Positions 1-11,318 of a DNA stretch of 64,000 nt are shown here, piece by piece. The stretch's first letter is position 1. Each line of letters begins with the position of its first letter. The notes below the pieces were generated by a model. The model was not told where the DNA came from, made no database searches, and saw only the letters and a program-made list of their open reading frames with translations. This DNA comes from Domibacillus robiginosus. GTDB lineage: Bacteria > Bacillota > Bacilli > Bacillales > Domibacillaceae. A program made the position numbers and the translations under genes. The stretch covers positions 1 through 64,000 of the forward strand of contig NZ_LAHL01000011.1 in NCBI RefSeq assembly GCF_000966195.1, given 5' to 3'.

Positions 1-45
1 AAAAAAGCACCTGGAAGTTATTTTAACTTCCAGGTGCTTTTTTAT
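1..45 (+). terminator. Rho-independent terminator of an upstream gene outside the window
   Basis: A long inverted repeat (AAAAAAGCACCTGGAAGTTA and its complement, small loop) ends in a T run. It closes whatever transcript enters the window from the left. The stem is also A/T flanked on the other side, so it may work in both directions. Confidence 0.85.
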
Positions 46-239
46 TTGTAGAATTTTGGTGTAAGGATCTGTGTTATTTTTTAAAAAATAAGGGAAGATA
101 ATAAATAAATATTGAAATTAAAGAAGGGAAATTTGTTTTTTTAAAGAATACTAAACAATAATTCAATTATAAATACGGAATTATCCGCATTTTCCTCATT
201 TTTACTTCACCAAGAATACATAAATAAAGGGTGTGGACC

Positions 240-2114
240 ATGTCATTAGAAACTTTTTATCCAAGCGAGTTTGATCTCCATTTATTCCATGAGGGAAATT
301 TTTTCAAAGCTTACAAACTATTTGGAGCACATGTCCAAGGTGAAAAAACGTTTTTTGCTTTATGGGCTCCAAATGCAAGAAAAGTTCGAGTGATTGGCGA
401 CTTCAACCACTGGAATGGGCTGAACCATGAAATGAAACAGGTTTCGGCAGAAGGTGTATGGTTTTTGGAAGTGCCACGCAACTTGGAAGGGGCATTGTAT
501 AAGTATGAAATTGTCGCCCAGAGTGGCAGAGTCATGCACAAAACTGACCCTTTCGCTTTTATGACAGAGCTTCGTCCAAATACAGCGGGGGTAATAAAAA
601 CGCTTGACCATTATACATGGCGTGATGAAGAATGGCTGCGTAGACTTGAAACGTCTCATGTTTATGAGGAACCTTTAGCTATTTATGAAATGCATTTAGG
701 TACTTGGAAGAAAAAGGGGAAAGGAGAGAATGACCTTTACACTTATAGAGAATTGGCTGATATGCTAATTCCACATGTGAAGGAGCAGGGATTTACCCAT
801 ATTGAGGTAATGCCGGTAACGGAACACCCCTTTGATCGGTCATGGGGATATCAAAGTACGGGATATTTTGCTGCTACACGGCGATATGGAGAACCAAAGG
901 ACTTTATGTATTTTGTCGATGAGTGCCATCGAGCAGGACTGGGCGTTATTATGGACTGGGTCCCTGGTCACTTTTGTAAAGATGCACATGGGTTGCACAA
1001 TTTTGACGGAAACTTTAGCTATGAATACGAAAACAGCTGGGATCGTGAAAATTACGTATGGGGAACGGCCAACTTTGATTTAAGTAAAACAGAAGTACAT
1101 AGTTTTTTAATTTCGAACGCTCTTTTTTGGATGGATTATTATCATATTGATGGATTCCGGGTAGATGCGGTATCAAATATTTTTTATTGGCCTAATCGAG
1201 ATGGTTTAGAAGCAAATCCAAATGGTGTGTCATTTTTGCAAAAATTAAATAAAGCTGTTTTTTCTTTTAAACCGCAAGCTCTTATGATTGCAGAGGACTC
1301 CAGTGATTGGCCGCAGGTGACAGCTCCGGTACATCAAGGAGGCATAGGTTTTAATTACAAATGGAATATGGGCTGGATGAACGATGTGCTTGAATATATG
1401 GAGACGCATTGGAATGAGCGGTCACAAAAACATCACTTAATGACCTTTTCTCTTATGTATGCTTATTCAGAAAACTATATTTTGCCTTTTTCCCATGATG
1501 AAGTAGTGCACGGCAAAAAATCTCTTCTTGATAAAATGCCGGGTGACTATTGGCAAAAGTTTGCACAGCTGCGATTACTTCTTATGTTTATGATGGCTCA
1601 CCCGGGTAAAAAGCTGTTGTTTATGGGAACAGAGCTTGCTCCTTTTTCCGAGTGGAAGGATTTGGAGGAAGTGGATTGGCATTTAACTGATTATGACATG
1701 CATCGCAGTTTCAACCGATATTTCAAAGAACTTCTCCAGTGCTATCAAGAAGAGTCAGCTCTATATGAACGTGATCACAGTCCAGAAGGTTTTGAATGGA
1801 TTGACGTACACAACCATGAACAAAGTATTTTATCTTTTATACGCAAAGATAAAAGTGGAAATCCGGTTGTAATTGTGTGTAATTTTGGTGATTACGGGTA
1901 CAGTGATTATAAAGTTGGGGTTCCGGAATCAGGTAAGTATGAGGAGATTTTAAACAGTGACCGCGCTTTGTATGGAGGTTCTAATCAAGTGAATAACGAT
2001 GTACTTGAAACTGTATCGGATACGTTTCATGGACAGCCTGCTTTTGTAGAAATAAATGTACCGCCATTTGGCGCAGTTTATCTGCGCCACGTAGACGAAA
2101 AAGGGAGGAACTAA
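240..2114 (+). CDS. glgB: 1,4-alpha-glucan branching enzyme GlgB
   Basis: Introduces alpha-1,6 branches into growing glycogen chains. The 624-residue protein has an N-terminal CBM48-like domain (about residues 30-120) and a GH13 barrel. The four GH13 regions are visible: DWVPGHF (about 240), GFRVDAV with the nucleophile Asp (about 305), AEDSSDW with the acid/base Glu (about 352) and FSHDEVVHG (about 417). A GTG nine bases upstream is in frame, but AAAGGGTGTGG is well placed for the ATG at 240, so that start is preferred. First gene of a five-gene glg operon, one base before glgC. I found no convincing promoter in the AT-rich 190 bp upstream; in B. subtilis this operon is sporulation (sigma-E) controlled, which I cannot confirm here. 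Confidence 0.97.
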   Translation: MSLETFYPSEFDLHLFHEGNFFKAYKLFGAHVQGEKTFFALWAPNARKVRVIGDFNHWNGLNHEMKQVSAEGVWFLEVPRNLEGALYKYEIVAQSGRVMHKTDPFAFMTELRPNTAGVIKTLDHYTWRDEEWLRRLETSHVYEEPLAIYEMHLGTWKKKGKGENDLYTYRELADMLIPHVKEQGFTHIEVMPVTEHPFDRSWGYQSTGYFAATRRYGEPKDFMYFVDECHRAGLGVIMDWVPGHFCKDAHGLHNFDGNFSYEYENSWDRENYVWGTANFDLSKTEVHSFLISNALFWMDYYHIDGFRVDAVSNIFYWPNRDGLEANPNGVSFLQKLNKAVFSFKPQALMIAEDSSDWPQVTAPVHQGGIGFNYKWNMGWMNDVLEYMETHWNERSQKHHLMTFSLMYAYSENYILPFSHDEVVHGKKSLLDKMPGDYWQKFAQLRLLLMFMMAHPGKKLLFMGTELAPFSEWKDLEEVDWHLTDYDMHRSFNRYFKELLQCYQEESALYERDHSPEGFEWIDVHNHEQSILSFIRKDKSGNPVVIVCNFGDYGYSDYKVGVPESGKYEEILNSDRALYGGSNQVNNDVLETVSDTFHGQPAFVEINVPPFGAVYLRHVDEKGRN

Positions 2115-2115
2115 C

Positions 2116-3279
2116 ATGGCAAAACAAAAATGTGTAGCAATGCTTCTAGCTGGAGGAAAAGGAAGCCGTTTAAAAGAATTGACGGAGAACCTTGCAAAAC
2201 CAGCGGTGCCATTTGGCGGCAAATATCGGATTATTGATTTTCCACTATCTAATTGTGCAAATTCAGGTATTCATACAGTCGGTGTCCTTACGCAGTATCA
2301 GCCGCTTGTGCTCAATTCATACATTGGAATTGGCAGTGCCTGGGACCTTGACCGTAAAAACGGTGGAGTGACCGTTCTTCCTCCATACAGCGAATCTTCT
2401 GAAGTAAAGTGGTACTCCGGAACGGCAAGTGCGATTTATCAAAATTTAAACTATATCAAGCAATATGACCCAGAATATGTCCTTATTTTATCGGGTGATC
2501 ACATTTATAAAATGAATTATGATGCTATGCTCGATTATCACGTAGAAAAGCAGGCGGATGTAACCATTTCGGTTATTGAAGTCCCATGGGATGAAGCAAG
2601 CCGCTTTGGCATTATGAATACGGATACTGATTACAATGTGACGCGCTTTGATGAAAAACCTGAAAAGCCTGAGAGTAACTTGGCTTCTATGGGGATTTAT
2701 ATCTTTAAGTGGTCGATCCTTCAAAAGTATTTAGAGATGGATGAAAGCAATCCTGATTCATCCAACGATTTTGGAAAAGACGTTATTCCAGCAATGCTTG
2801 CGGATAATTTAAAGCTTATTGCTTATCCGTTTAAAGGCTATTGGAAAGATGTTGGAACAGTGAAAAGCTTGTGGGAAGCAAACATGGATCTGCTCGACGA
2901 TGAACAGGATCTAAACTTGTTTGAATACTCATGGCGTATTTATTCGGTTAATCCAAATCAGCCGCCTCAAATCATCGGTTCTCAGGCAGAAGTCAAGCAT
3001 TCACTTGTAAATGAAGGGTGTATTATTGATGGGGCGATTGAGCAGTCAGTCATGTTCCAGGGAGTAGAAGTAGAAGAAAAAGCGGTGCTGAAAGAGTGTG
3101 TTGTAATGCCAAATGCCCGGATCGGACGCGGTTCCTTTATTGAAAGGGCAATTGTCATGAGTGATTTGGAAATACCTGAAAATACAATTATCCGAAACAG
3201 TTCTAACGATATATTGCTTGTAACCGAACAATTCTTAGCGGAACATGTCGAACAACAAACGAAAGTGGAGGAAGCCTGA
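2116..3279 (+). CDS. glgC: Glucose-1-phosphate adenylyltransferase GlgC
   Basis: Makes ADP-glucose from glucose-1-phosphate and ATP, the committed step of bacterial glycogen synthesis. The 387 residues begin with the nucleotidyltransferase signature [13 protein letters not shown] and [14 protein letters not shown], and carry the [10 protein letters not shown] metal/substrate loop near residue 120. The C-terminal third has hexapeptide-type repeats of a left-handed beta helix. RBS GGGAGG overlaps the end of glgB. Its stop codon overlaps the glgD start (TGATG), so the two subunits are probably translationally coupled. Confidence 0.97.
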   Translation: MAKQKCVAMLLAGGKGSRLKELTENLAKPAVPFGGKYRIIDFPLSNCANSGIHTVGVLTQYQPLVLNSYIGIGSAWDLDRKNGGVTVLPPYSESSEVKWYSGTASAIYQNLNYIKQYDPEYVLILSGDHIYKMNYDAMLDYHVEKQADVTISVIEVPWDEASRFGIMNTDTDYNVTRFDEKPEKPESNLASMGIYIFKWSILQKYLEMDESNPDSSNDFGKDVIPAMLADNLKLIAYPFKGYWKDVGTVKSLWEANMDLLDDEQDLNLFEYSWRIYSVNPNQPPQIIGSQAEVKHSLVNEGCIIDGAIEQSVMFQGVEVEEKAVLKECVVMPNARIGRGSFIERAIVMSDLEIPENTIIRNSSNDILLVTEQFLAEHVEQQTKVEEA

Positions 3280-4289
3280 TGAAAAAGTCGATGCTTGGTG
3301 TTATTGATGCAACAATGCTTCCAGGAGAAATGGGTGATCTTGCTCTGTACCGTTCTCCTGCAGCTATCCCTTTCGCAGGCCGATACCGGCTTATTGACTT
3401 TGTGCTATCCAATATGGTCAATTCAGGTGTTCAAAGTGTAGCAATCTTTCCTCGGTCGCCCTATCGATCGTTAATGGATCATTTAGGTTCAGGAAAAGAT
3501 TGGGATTTGAACCGTAAGCGTGATGGCTTGTTTTTCTTTCCTTCTCCGACAAAAGAAGGGCAGCTGGATCGCATGTCGGAACATCTTGACTATTTTCACC
3601 GCAGCGACCAAAAATATGTCATCGTATCAAATTGCACTACGGTAGCAAATATGGACTTTGCTCCTGTGTTAGACCGATTTATAAAGCAAAACTGCGATAT
3701 TTTAGAAATTACGCATAAAGGCGAACCAACTTATATTTACCTTCTTTCATTAGATCTTTTACTCCGTTTAATTGAGAACCGTCATGAAACAGGCTATGAA
3801 TCCGTACAGGCAGCAATTGAAGACGAAGCCTCATCATTAACAAAATGTCATTACGAATTTGAAGGATTTTTAAAACGTATTAGAACAGTAGATGATTACT
3901 ATCAGACGAGTATGCAGCTGCTTGAAAAAGACAAATGGAGTGAACTTTTTAATGAGTTCCAGCCGATTTACACAAAAGTAAAGGATGAACCACCAACCAA
4001 TTATTTAGCAGGCTCCTATGTGACAAATGCGATGATTGCAAATGGCTGTATAATTAGTGGAGAAGTTAATCATAGTATTGTTTTCCGTGCTGTAACTATT
4101 GGAAAAAACACAACTATTAAAAACAGTATTATCATGCAGAAAAGCAAAATTGGTGAAAATTGTGTGCTTGAGCATGTGATTATTGATAAAGATGTATCAG
4201 TGGAAGATGGGGCTGTCTTGCGTGGAACGCCTGAAAAGCCGCTTCTTATTAAAAAAGGATCTGTTGAAAGTGCGGTGACAAGTTCGTGA
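3279..4289 (+). CDS. glgD: GlgD, ADP-glucose pyrophosphorylase companion subunit
   Basis: A 336-residue paralogue of GlgC. It keeps the fold ([13 protein letters not shown] near residue 30 and a C-terminal hexapeptide region) but lacks the GGxGxRL nucleotide-binding signature, having [16 protein letters not shown] in its place. This is typical of Firmicute GlgD, which forms a heteromer with GlgC and tunes its activity rather than being strongly catalytic itself. It overlaps glgC by one base and glgA by four (GTGA), consistent with coupled translation of the synthesis genes. Confidence 0.95.
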   Translation: MKKSMLGVIDATMLPGEMGDLALYRSPAAIPFAGRYRLIDFVLSNMVNSGVQSVAIFPRSPYRSLMDHLGSGKDWDLNRKRDGLFFFPSPTKEGQLDRMSEHLDYFHRSDQKYVIVSNCTTVANMDFAPVLDRFIKQNCDILEITHKGEPTYIYLLSLDLLLRLIENRHETGYESVQAAIEDEASSLTKCHYEFEGFLKRIRTVDDYYQTSMQLLEKDKWSELFNEFQPIYTKVKDEPPTNYLAGSYVTNAMIANGCIISGEVNHSIVFRAVTIGKNTTIKNSIIMQKSKIGENCVLEHVIIDKDVSVEDGAVLRGTPEKPLLIKKGSVESAVTSS

Positions 4290-5737
4290 AGGTTTTATTT
4301 GCTGTCTCGGAATGTGTACCATTTATTAAATCAGGGGGCCTCGCCGATGTGGCAGGGGCCCTTCCAAAAGAGTTAACCGAATTAGGTGCAGATGTACGAA
4401 TAATTATGCCGAAATACGGAGCCATCCCTCAAAAGTATGAGCAAGAAATGAAACAAGTAGCTGTTTTTACAGTACCGGTTGGCTGGCGTAACCAATATTG
4501 TGGCATTTATGAATTAAAGCAGAATGGAGTTACTTATTATTTTATAGATAATTTGTATTATTTTAACAGAGATAGCTTGTATGGTCATTATGACGACGGG
4601 GAGCGTTTTTCTTATTTTACCCGGGCAGTTCTGGACGCATTAAGCCATCTAGACTTTTTCCCTGATGTTCTTCACTGCCATGACTGGCACACAGCTATGA
4701 TCCCATTTATGCTCAAGGTTGAACATCAGCATCGCCCAGGATATGAGAGAATCCGCACAGTATTCACAATCCATAACTTAATGTTTCAGGGGATCTTTCC
4801 ACCTCAAGCGGTGACGGATTTATTAAATCTACATAGCCAGCACTATCAAACAGGACAGCTTGAATTCAATGGCAGCACGAACTTCATGAAAGGCGCGCTT
4901 ATTGCAGCAGATGCCATTACAACGGTTAGTCCGACCTACCGAAATGAAATTTTAAATTCCTATTTCGGAGAGCGGCTTGAAGGTGTTCTTCAAGAGCGTC
5001 AAGGTGATTTGATTGGGATTTTAAATGGAGTAGATTACTCTATATATAACCCGGAAACAAATAAAATGATCGAACCATATAATGTTGAAAATATGGACGG
5101 CAAAGCAGAAAATAAACGAAAGCTTCAAGAATTTTTCCATTTGCCGGTTCGGGAAGATGTTCCGGTTATCGGTCTCATTTCCCGTTTAACGGAGCAAAAA
5201 GGACTTTCACTTATCCGCCATGTGTTCCATGAGATCATTCAGGAAGATGTCCAGTTTATTTTACTTGGAAGCGGCGAAGCCCAATTTGAAAACTTTTTCC
5301 GTGAAATGGAATGGGCCTATCCGGAAAAAGTCCGCTCGTTTATTGGATTTAATGAAGAGCTGGCCCATCAAATTTACGCTGGATCAGATGTGTTTTTAAT
5401 GCCTTCCCAGTTCGAACCATGCGGCTTGGGTCAATTAATTGCCATGAAATACGGCTCGCTTCCGCTTGTTCGTGAAACAGGCGGGTTAAACGATACGGTT
5501 CATTCCTACAATGAAGAAACAGGGGAAGGAAACGGATTTTCATTTAGCAATTTCAATGCACATGATATGCTGCATACAGTGAAAAGAGCCTTGCACATTT
5601 ACCAGGAAGAGCCGGAAATTTGGGCGAAAATTGTTAAGCAGGCTATGCTGGCAGACTATAGCTGGTCACAATCTGCAAAAGAATATATGAAGCTCTATAA
5701 GGATGTATCCCACAGGAGGGAAAGCCATGTTTTCTGA
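4286..5737 (+). CDS. glgA: Glycogen synthase GlgA (ADP-glucose dependent)
   Basis: Adds glucose from ADP-glucose to the non-reducing end of glycogen. The 483-residue GT5 protein starts with the ADP-glucose binding motif [16 protein letters not shown] (about residues 15-30), followed by HDWHT near 133, ISRLTEQKG near 295 and the C-terminal FEPCGLGQL motif near 375. The start is GTG at 4286, inside the end of glgD; the protein then reads [16 protein letters not shown] as expected for the family. Its last 11 bases overlap the start of glgP. Confidence 0.96.
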   Translation: MKVLFAVSECVPFIKSGGLADVAGALPKELTELGADVRIIMPKYGAIPQKYEQEMKQVAVFTVPVGWRNQYCGIYELKQNGVTYYFIDNLYYFNRDSLYGHYDDGERFSYFTRAVLDALSHLDFFPDVLHCHDWHTAMIPFMLKVEHQHRPGYERIRTVFTIHNLMFQGIFPPQAVTDLLNLHSQHYQTGQLEFNGSTNFMKGALIAADAITTVSPTYRNEILNSYFGERLEGVLQERQGDLIGILNGVDYSIYNPETNKMIEPYNVENMDGKAENKRKLQEFFHLPVREDVPVIGLISRLTEQKGLSLIRHVFHEIIQEDVQFILLGSGEAQFENFFREMEWAYPEKVRSFIGFNEELAHQIYAGSDVFLMPSQFEPCGLGQLIAMKYGSLPLVRETGGLNDTVHSYNEETGEGNGFSFSNFNAHDMLHTVKRALHIYQEEPEIWAKIVKQAMLADYSWSQSAKEYMKLYKDVSHRRESHVF

Positions 5738-8108
5738 TAAACAAGCGTTTCAAGAATCATTTAAAAAACGCCTGGAGCAGTCCTATAGTATCAGCTTTCA
5801 AGATTCAACACGCGCGCAGCAGTTTGTGACGCTTAGCAGTATGATTCGTGAGTATATCAGCAGTGAGTGGATTGACACAAACGAGCGTTATCGAAAAAGC
5901 AATAAGCAGGTTTATTATTTATCCATTGAATTTTTACTTGGGCGCTTGCTCGGACAAAATTTAATTAATCTTGGTTTATATGAAAAGTTGGATGGGTGGC
6001 TGTCAGATTTAAATATTCCACTTCATGAGCTGGAAGAAATCGAGCCGGATGCCGCACTTGGAAACGGTGGACTGGGCCGGCTTGCCGCCTGCTTTTTGGA
6101 CTCGCTTGCGTCTTTAAATTTACCAGGACACGGATGTGGGATTCGATATAAGCATGGTTTATTCGAACAAAAAATGGTTAATGGCTTTCAAATGGAACTG
6201 CCAGAAAACTGGCTAAGTTATGGTTATGTATGGGAAGTGCGAAAATCGGACTTGTCTGTTGATGTGCCGTTTTGGGGTACGGTCGACATGATTGAGCGCG
6301 ATGGTGGAATGAAGTTTCGTCATGTAGATGCGGAATACGTTCGCGCTGTACCGCATGACATGCCGGTTGTTGGCTATAGCGGGGAAACAGTCAATACACT
6401 GCGACTATGGAGCGCAGAAATGTCTACAATGACACCTATGCACGACGTACTTAAATATAAACGGGAAACAGAAGCCATTTCTGAATTTTTATATCCGGAC
6501 GATTCTAATGACGAAGGTAAGATTTTACGGTTGAAGCAGCAGTATTTTCTTGTATCTGCGAGTATCCGTTCTATTTTGCGCCGTTTTCTCAGCAATAGCG
6601 GTGAATTAAAAGAGCTTCATGAGCACGTAGCTATCCATATTAATGACACTCATCCCGTACTGGCTATACCAGAATTGATGCGTCTTTTACTTGATGAGTA
6701 TCAGCTTTCATGGGAAGAGGCATGGCATATTACAGAAAAAACGTTTGCTTATACGAACCATACAACTTTGTCGGAAGCGCTGGAACGCTGGCCTATTCGT
6801 CTTTTTAAACCACTCCTGCCGCGAATTTTCATGATTGTGGAAGAAATTAATGAACGCTTCTGCAGAAGTTTGTGGGAAAAATATCCTGGTGATTGGGCAA
6901 GAATTGAAAAAATGGCGATTGTCGCGAATGGTGAAGTTCGCATGGCACATTTAGCGATTGCTGGCAGCCATAGTGTTAACGGTGTAGCCCGTCTCCATAC
7001 AGAAATTTTAAAAAATCGTGAAATGAACGACTTTTACCAGTTTTATCCAAAGAAATTTAATAACAAAACAAATGGTATTACGCACCGTCGCTGGCTGTTA
7101 AAAGCCAATCCAGAACTCACATCGCTTTTAACAGAAACCATTGGTGATGGGTTCCATAAAAATGCGGCCGAACTGTCTAAGCTTGCGCCTTACGCTGATG
7201 ACGCCGCATTCCAGGAAAAACTATGGGATGTTAAAATGAAGCGGAAAGAAATACTGGCTAAGCGTATTTTTGACCAAAACGGCATTCAAGTTGACCCTTC
7301 ATCTATTTTTGATGTTCAGGTCAAGCGTCTTCATGCTTATAAGCGTCAGCTGTTAAATGTTCTTCATATTTTATCATTGTATAACCGGATAAAAGCAGAT
7401 TCCTCTTATCAGCTTCCGCCGCGCACTTTTGTTTTTGGTGCAAAGGCATCGCCGGGCTACTTTTATGCGAAAAGAATTATTAAATTGATTCATTCTGTAG
7501 CTGATTTAGTCAACAATGATCCGGCAACGAAAGGGCTGCTTACGGTCGTCTTTATGGAAAACTACCGTGTATCCCTGGCGGAAGATATTATTCCAGCTGC
7601 CGATCTTAGTGAGCAAATATCCACAGCAAGCAAGGAAGCATCCGGTACTGGAAATATGAAATTCATGATGAATGGAGCCATTACGATCGGAACACTTGAT
7701 GGAGCCAACGTTGAAATATTAGAACAAACTGGTCCTGAGAATATTCTTATTTTTGGCTTAAAAGCCGAAGAAGTAATGGCATATGACAGAGAAGGCGGCT
7801 ACCGCTCGATGGATTATTATCATCACAATCCACTCATACGCCGGACGCTCGATCAACTCGTGGATGGAACACTTGATGATAAAGGTTTATTTAATATCAT
7901 CTATGATTCGCTTTTGGGAGAAAATGATCAATATTTTGTGCTGAAGGATTTTGATTCATACTGCAAAACGCAAGAAGAAGCAGGTCGAATTTATACAAAT
8001 GATCCTTCGCGATGGAGAAAAATGATGGTCCATAACATCAGTGGATCGGGCATTTTTTCTAGCGACCGAACGATTCAAGAATATGCTAAAGGTATTTGGC
8101 ATATTTAA
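5727..8108 (+). CDS. glgP: Glycogen phosphorylase GlgP
   Basis: Releases glucose-1-phosphate from glycogen by phosphorolysis. The 793-residue GT35 enzyme shows [18 protein letters not shown] near 115 and the pyridoxal-phosphate lysine motif [14 protein letters not shown] near 640, both characteristic. AGGAGGG six bases before the ATG at 5727 sets the start; an upstream in-frame ATG at 5703 lacks an RBS. Last gene of the glg operon, closed by a hairpin at 8108-8142. Having synthesis and breakdown in one operon suggests storage and mobilisation in one programme. Confidence 0.97.
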   Translation: MFSDKQAFQESFKKRLEQSYSISFQDSTRAQQFVTLSSMIREYISSEWIDTNERYRKSNKQVYYLSIEFLLGRLLGQNLINLGLYEKLDGWLSDLNIPLHELEEIEPDAALGNGGLGRLAACFLDSLASLNLPGHGCGIRYKHGLFEQKMVNGFQMELPENWLSYGYVWEVRKSDLSVDVPFWGTVDMIERDGGMKFRHVDAEYVRAVPHDMPVVGYSGETVNTLRLWSAEMSTMTPMHDVLKYKRETEAISEFLYPDDSNDEGKILRLKQQYFLVSASIRSILRRFLSNSGELKELHEHVAIHINDTHPVLAIPELMRLLLDEYQLSWEEAWHITEKTFAYTNHTTLSEALERWPIRLFKPLLPRIFMIVEEINERFCRSLWEKYPGDWARIEKMAIVANGEVRMAHLAIAGSHSVNGVARLHTEILKNREMNDFYQFYPKKFNNKTNGITHRRWLLKANPELTSLLTETIGDGFHKNAAELSKLAPYADDAAFQEKLWDVKMKRKEILAKRIFDQNGIQVDPSSIFDVQVKRLHAYKRQLLNVLHILSLYNRIKADSSYQLPPRTFVFGAKASPGYFYAKRIIKLIHSVADLVNNDPATKGLLTVVFMENYRVSLAEDIIPAADLSEQISTASKEASGTGNMKFMMNGAITIGTLDGANVEILEQTGPENILIFGLKAEEVMAYDREGGYRSMDYYHHNPLIRRTLDQLVDGTLDDKGLFNIIYDSLLGENDQYFVLKDFDSYCKTQEEAGRIYTNDPSRWRKMMVHNISGSGIFSSDRTIQEYAKGIWHI

Positions 8109-8142
8109 AAAAATCCAGCGGCATTATGTCGCTGGATTTTCG
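8108..8142. terminator. Bidirectional terminator between glgP and yteA
   Basis: Stem AAATCCAGCG / CGCTGGATTT with a 9-base loop. There is an A run on the left and T run on the right, so it can stop both the glg transcript and the opposing yteA transcript. The right arm lies inside the last codons of yteA. Confidence 0.85.
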
Positions 8143-8651
8143 TTGTCTTCATCCCTGTCTGCTTTATATAGTTCACTATAATTATCTTTATCCTCCGCAA
8201 AGTCGGCAGGTGTTTCAGAAGTTCCATAGTTCGCTGCATCACTGAAGCTGTCGATGCCGTCATCAGGGTGCGGAATACGGTTTTCAGGCACACGATCCGT
8301 TTCTGGTGTTTGTTCCGGTGTATGGTCTACAGAATAAAGGGTAGTAGGAACCGCCTGTAAGCGTTCAAACGGAATTTCTTCACCGCTTTCTTTACAAATG
8401 CCGTAGGTTCCCTCTTCCATTGCCGCAAGGGCGGCATCCACTTTTTCCAGCTGGTCGCGGCCGTGGTCATCAATCGCCATATCACGCTCCTGTACATATA
8501 GCTCTGTGGCTATGTCAGCTGGATGATTATCATAAGAAGAAAGCTCGCCAACGTCCTGGCTGTCTTCGTCTCCATCAAGCCTTTTTGTCAGCTGCTCCTT
8601 TTGACGGAGGAGTTCTTGCTTCAATTCACTTAGTTGTTCTTTTGTCAGCAT
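8124..8651 (-). CDS. yteA: YteA, TraR/DksA-family protein
   Basis: A 175-residue acidic protein matching the YteA sporulation-associated branch of the TraR/DksA family. It has an N-terminal coiled coil (MLTKEQLSELKQELLRQKE), the family segment GELSSYDNHPADIATELY near residue 40, and the remnant zinc-finger region GTYGICKESGEEIPFERL near 85. Only one of the four zinc-binding cysteines remains, as in B. subtilis YteA. The tail is acidic and low complexity, and shorter than in B. subtilis. ATG 8651 is chosen over ATG 8663 because AAAGGATGAG is spaced correctly for it. Molecular role unknown. Confidence 0.85.
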   Translation of the reverse strand: MLTKEQLSELKQELLRQKEQLTKRLDGDEDSQDVGELSSYDNHPADIATELYVQERDMAIDDHGRDQLEKVDAALAAMEEGTYGICKESGEEIPFERLQAVPTTLYSVDHTPEQTPETDRVPENRIPHPDDGIDSFSDAANYGTSETPADFAEDKDNYSELYKADRDEDNENPAT

Positions 8652-8701
8652 AGGTTGTCTCATCCTTTCATCTATATTCTATTCTATAGCCGTTTTACCA
8701 T

Positions 8702-8731
8702 AGAAAAAAACCCGATTGTTTCATCGGGTTA
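8702..8731 (-). terminator. Terminator of menA
   Basis: Minus-strand hairpin AACCCGAT / ATCGGGTT followed by seven T's on the minus strand. It starts at the menA stop codon. Confidence 0.8.
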
Positions 8732-9646
8732 AAAGAGGTAACTGATGCATAAACCAATAGCTAAAAGAAAACCGTAAAACGTGTTAGTCTGAGCAGTTGC
8801 TTTCATGGCTGGCATCATCTCAAATGGAGGCGCTTCTCCTTTCCCTTTAAAGCCACGTATTGCTTTTAACGCTTTTGGTATACTTAAATAGGAAAGAAAT
8901 AGCCAAAAAGAACCTGTGTCTGTAAATAGTAAAATAACGACCCACAAAAAGGCGATGAAAAAAGATGCAGCAAGAACAAAGACGGAGCGGTCATGGCCGA
9001 TTAAAATGGCCATTGTTTTACGGCCGGCTTCCCTGTCACCTACACGATCACGAATATTGTTAGATAAGTTAATGCTGCCGACAAGCAATATAATAGGAAT
9101 GGAAAATAATATAGCTGTTTTAGACAAGAAGCCTGTTTGAATAAAAAAGGAAATATAAATAATGATGCCGCCCATGAAAAATCCTGATGCTGCTTCACCG
9201 AATGGTGTGTAAGCAATCGGAAGGGGACCGCCTGTATAAAGGTAACCGACTGCCATGCAAACGACGCCAATTAAGCCAACCCACCATGAAGAGGCGATAC
9301 AAATGTAAAGGCCGAGCAGCAGCGCAATGCCAAAAAAAGCAAAAGCCATGTAAAGAACTGTTTTTGGTTTAACACCATTGCGGACAATAGCGCCTCCGAT
9401 GCCGATAGATTTTTCTGTATCAAGGCCACGCTTAAAGTCAAAGTATTCGTTGAACATATTTGTTGCCGCCTGAATAAGCAGAGAGGCAATCAACATAGCT
9501 AAAAACAACGGAATATGCAGATCTGTATGGGCAATGGCCAGTGCTGTTCCAAGAAAAACAGGAACAAACGCAGCTGTTAACGTATGTGGCCGCATAAGCT
9601 GCCACCATATTTGAAAGCCAGTGTCAGCTGAAGGGGTTTGATTCAT
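8729..9646 (-). CDS. menA: 1,4-dihydroxy-2-naphthoate polyprenyltransferase MenA
   Basis: Membrane prenyltransferase that attaches the polyprenyl tail to dihydroxynaphthoate, giving demethylmenaquinone. It has 305 residues with about eight or nine hydrophobic segments. The two UbiA-family Asp-rich motifs are present: NMFNEYFDFKRGLD near residue 65 and NLSNNIRDRVGDREAGRKT near 195. It is transcribed away from menF; in B. subtilis menA is elsewhere, so here the whole late pathway is in one place. RBS GGGAGAGAAG precedes the ATG. Confidence 0.95.
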   Translation of the reverse strand: MNQTPSADTGFQIWWQLMRPHTLTAAFVPVFLGTALAIAHTDLHIPLFLAMLIASLLIQAATNMFNEYFDFKRGLDTEKSIGIGGAIVRNGVKPKTVLYMAFAFFGIALLLGLYICIASSWWVGLIGVVCMAVGYLYTGGPLPIAYTPFGEAASGFFMGGIIIYISFFIQTGFLSKTAILFSIPIILLVGSINLSNNIRDRVGDREAGRKTMAILIGHDRSVFVLAASFFIAFLWVVILLFTDTGSFWLFLSYLSIPKALKAIRGFKGKGEAPPFEMMPAMKATAQTNTFYGFLLAIGLCISYLF

Positions 9647-9792
9647 TTTTCTTCTCTCCCATTTATCATTGTGAACAATTAAACAAAACGTCCTTCATCA
9701 AGTGTAGAAAACGGAATCAAAAGTGTCAATCCTTTTTCACAAGTATACGAGCACAGAATGTTTTCGGAAAAATCGAACATCGTTTTTAAGAA

Positions 9793-9821
9793 ATGAAAAT
9801 GTCGCACAAGTGGTATATAAT
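9793..9821 (+). promoter_or_regulatory. Probable sigma-A promoter of the men operon
   Basis: ATGAAA (-35), a 17-base spacer and a perfect TATAAT (-10) lie about 100 bases upstream of menF. The position leaves an untranslated leader of roughly 95 bases that contains the inverted repeats described separately. Confidence 0.6.
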
Positions 9822-9837
9822 AAGAAAGAAGCGTAAA

Positions 9838-9910
9838 CAGCGCGGCTGTGCCGCAATGTCTTAGTGCCCCCAGGGGCCATAAGAAGTTTGACCCCATGTG
9901 GTCGGCACAA
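9838..9910 (+). promoter_or_regulatory. Structured leader of menF
   Basis: Between the promoter and RBS are a short GCGGC-tgt-GCCGC hairpin (about 9841-9854) and a block whose ends GTGCC (9864-9868) and GGCAC (9904-9908) can pair. Inside it GGGG (9873-9876) can pair with CCCC (9892-9895), or instead GCCC can pair with GGGC (9866-9876) and GACC with GGTC (9890-9903). These are alternative folds. There is no match to a riboswitch class I know, and no T run. Confidence 0.4.
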
Positions 9911-9923
9911 TGGAGGGATTTCA

Positions 9924-11318
9924 TTGGCTATGATAAAGGGGCATCCGCTCAAAGGAGCCTTTGTTGATTTTATAAAAGAAATAAACGGTTCAACCTTATT
10001 CAGTTATGTAGAAAAAGTAGAAAAAGGGGACCCAATCTGCTTTTACGAAAACGGAAAAGAGTGGTATAAGGGCGAACGGTTTTATTTTAAAGACCGGGAT
10101 GGTGAAAGAACCATTGCAGGGCTTGGCAGCGTACAGACGATCCAAAGCAGCAAAGCCGAGCGGTTTGAGGATGTGGAGAAGCAGTGGGATCGGCTAATGG
10201 AGCGTGCCTCTATACACAATCCATACGATATTTACGGGACAGGTCCCGTTGCTTTTGGCGGTTTTTCATTTGATCCGCTTCATCCACAAGGAGAAGAATG
10301 GTCCCGCTTTGCACCGTCTTTTTTTTATGTACCGGAGTTGATGATGACAGTTTATGGCGGTGAAACGTATATAACAGTCAATATGATGTGTGAGGACGCG
10401 GAATCAGGCCGGCTATTTGATCAGATCGAGGAGCGTAAACAAGCTATTTTATCGGATTTGAAGCGTCCATCCCAAAAAGAAGCGGTACTAATGGAATTGC
10501 GTGCTGGTAATACGGAAGCCTGGAAGAAGTCTGTTCAGGCAGCTGTTCATCAAATCGAAGAAGATGATGAACTGAAAAAAGTAGTACTAGCCCGCAAGGC
10601 AACAGCTGCTTTTGACGGTACCATTTCATCTGACCGTATTCTTTGTCGTTTAAATGAAGGTCAGCCGGACAGCTTTATTTTTTCTATTGAAGCGATGGAC
10701 AGCTGCTTTTTAGGCGCTTCGCCAGAGCGGCTTGTTAAAAAACGGGGACAAACTGTTTTAACGACATGTCTCGCTGGTTCAACGGCACGGGGTGCAACCA
10801 TGGAAGAGGACAAAGAATTAGCTGAAGCACTGCTTCATGACAGTAAAAATCGTATGGAGCATGACTATGTAGTACAGATGATCCAGGAAGAAATGCAATC
10901 TATGTGCCAATACGTAACGGTGCCTGATGCACCTGTTGTGATGAAAGTAAGAGATATTCAGCATTTGTATACACCAGTTGTGGGGGAAGCAGACAAAAAT
11001 GAATCAATATTGCGGTTTGTTCAAACGCTTCATCCTACTCCTGCACTTGGCGGACTTCCGAGTGACAAAGCGCTTAAAGTAATCCGTGACCTGGAAGAAA
11101 TGGATCGCGGTTTTTATGCAGCACCGGTTGGCTGGATGGACTATCGGAAAAATGGAGAGTTTGCAGTCGCCATTCGCTCTGGCTTAATCGTACAAAACGA
11201 AGCATTTTTATATGCAGGCTGCGGAGTAGTACCGGAGTCCATTGCGGAGACGGAGCTTGAGGAAACAAATATGAAGCTGCGGCCGATGCTGCGGGCGATC
11301 GGAGGCGGCAATGAGTAA
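9924..11318 (+). CDS. menF: Isochorismate synthase MenF
   Basis: Converts chorismate to isochorismate, the entry to menaquinone synthesis. The 464-residue protein has the anthranilate synthase component I/isochorismate synthase fold in its C-terminal half, with KKVVLARKA near residue 222, LLHDSKNRMEHDYVV near 310 and EEMDRGFYAAPVGW near 393. The best start is TTG 9924, six bases after GGAGGG; ATG 9930 is two codons further but badly spaced. It overlaps menD by eight bases. Confidence 0.95.
   Translation: MAMIKGHPLKGAFVDFIKEINGSTLFSYVEKVEKGDPICFYENGKEWYKGERFYFKDRDGERTIAGLGSVQTIQSSKAERFEDVEKQWDRLMERASIHNPYDIYGTGPVAFGGFSFDPLHPQGEEWSRFAPSFFYVPELMMTVYGGETYITVNMMCEDAESGRLFDQIEERKQAILSDLKRPSQKEAVLMELRAGNTEAWKKSVQAAVHQIEEDDELKKVVLARKATAAFDGTISSDRILCRLNEGQPDSFIFSIEAMDSCFLGASPERLVKKRGQTVLTTCLAGSTARGATMEEDKELAEALLHDSKNRMEHDYVVQMIQEEMQSMCQYVTVPDAPVVMKVRDIQHLYTPVVGEADKNESILRFVQTLHPTPALGGLPSDKALKVIRDLEEMDRGFYAAPVGWMDYRKNGEFAVAIRSGLIVQNEAFLYAGCGVVPESIAETELEETNMKLRPMLRAIGGGNE

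Noticed and set aside
211-230. Sigma-E-like -10 (AATACATA) before glgB
   Set aside because: It would put the transcription start inside the glgB RBS, so it cannot serve this operon.
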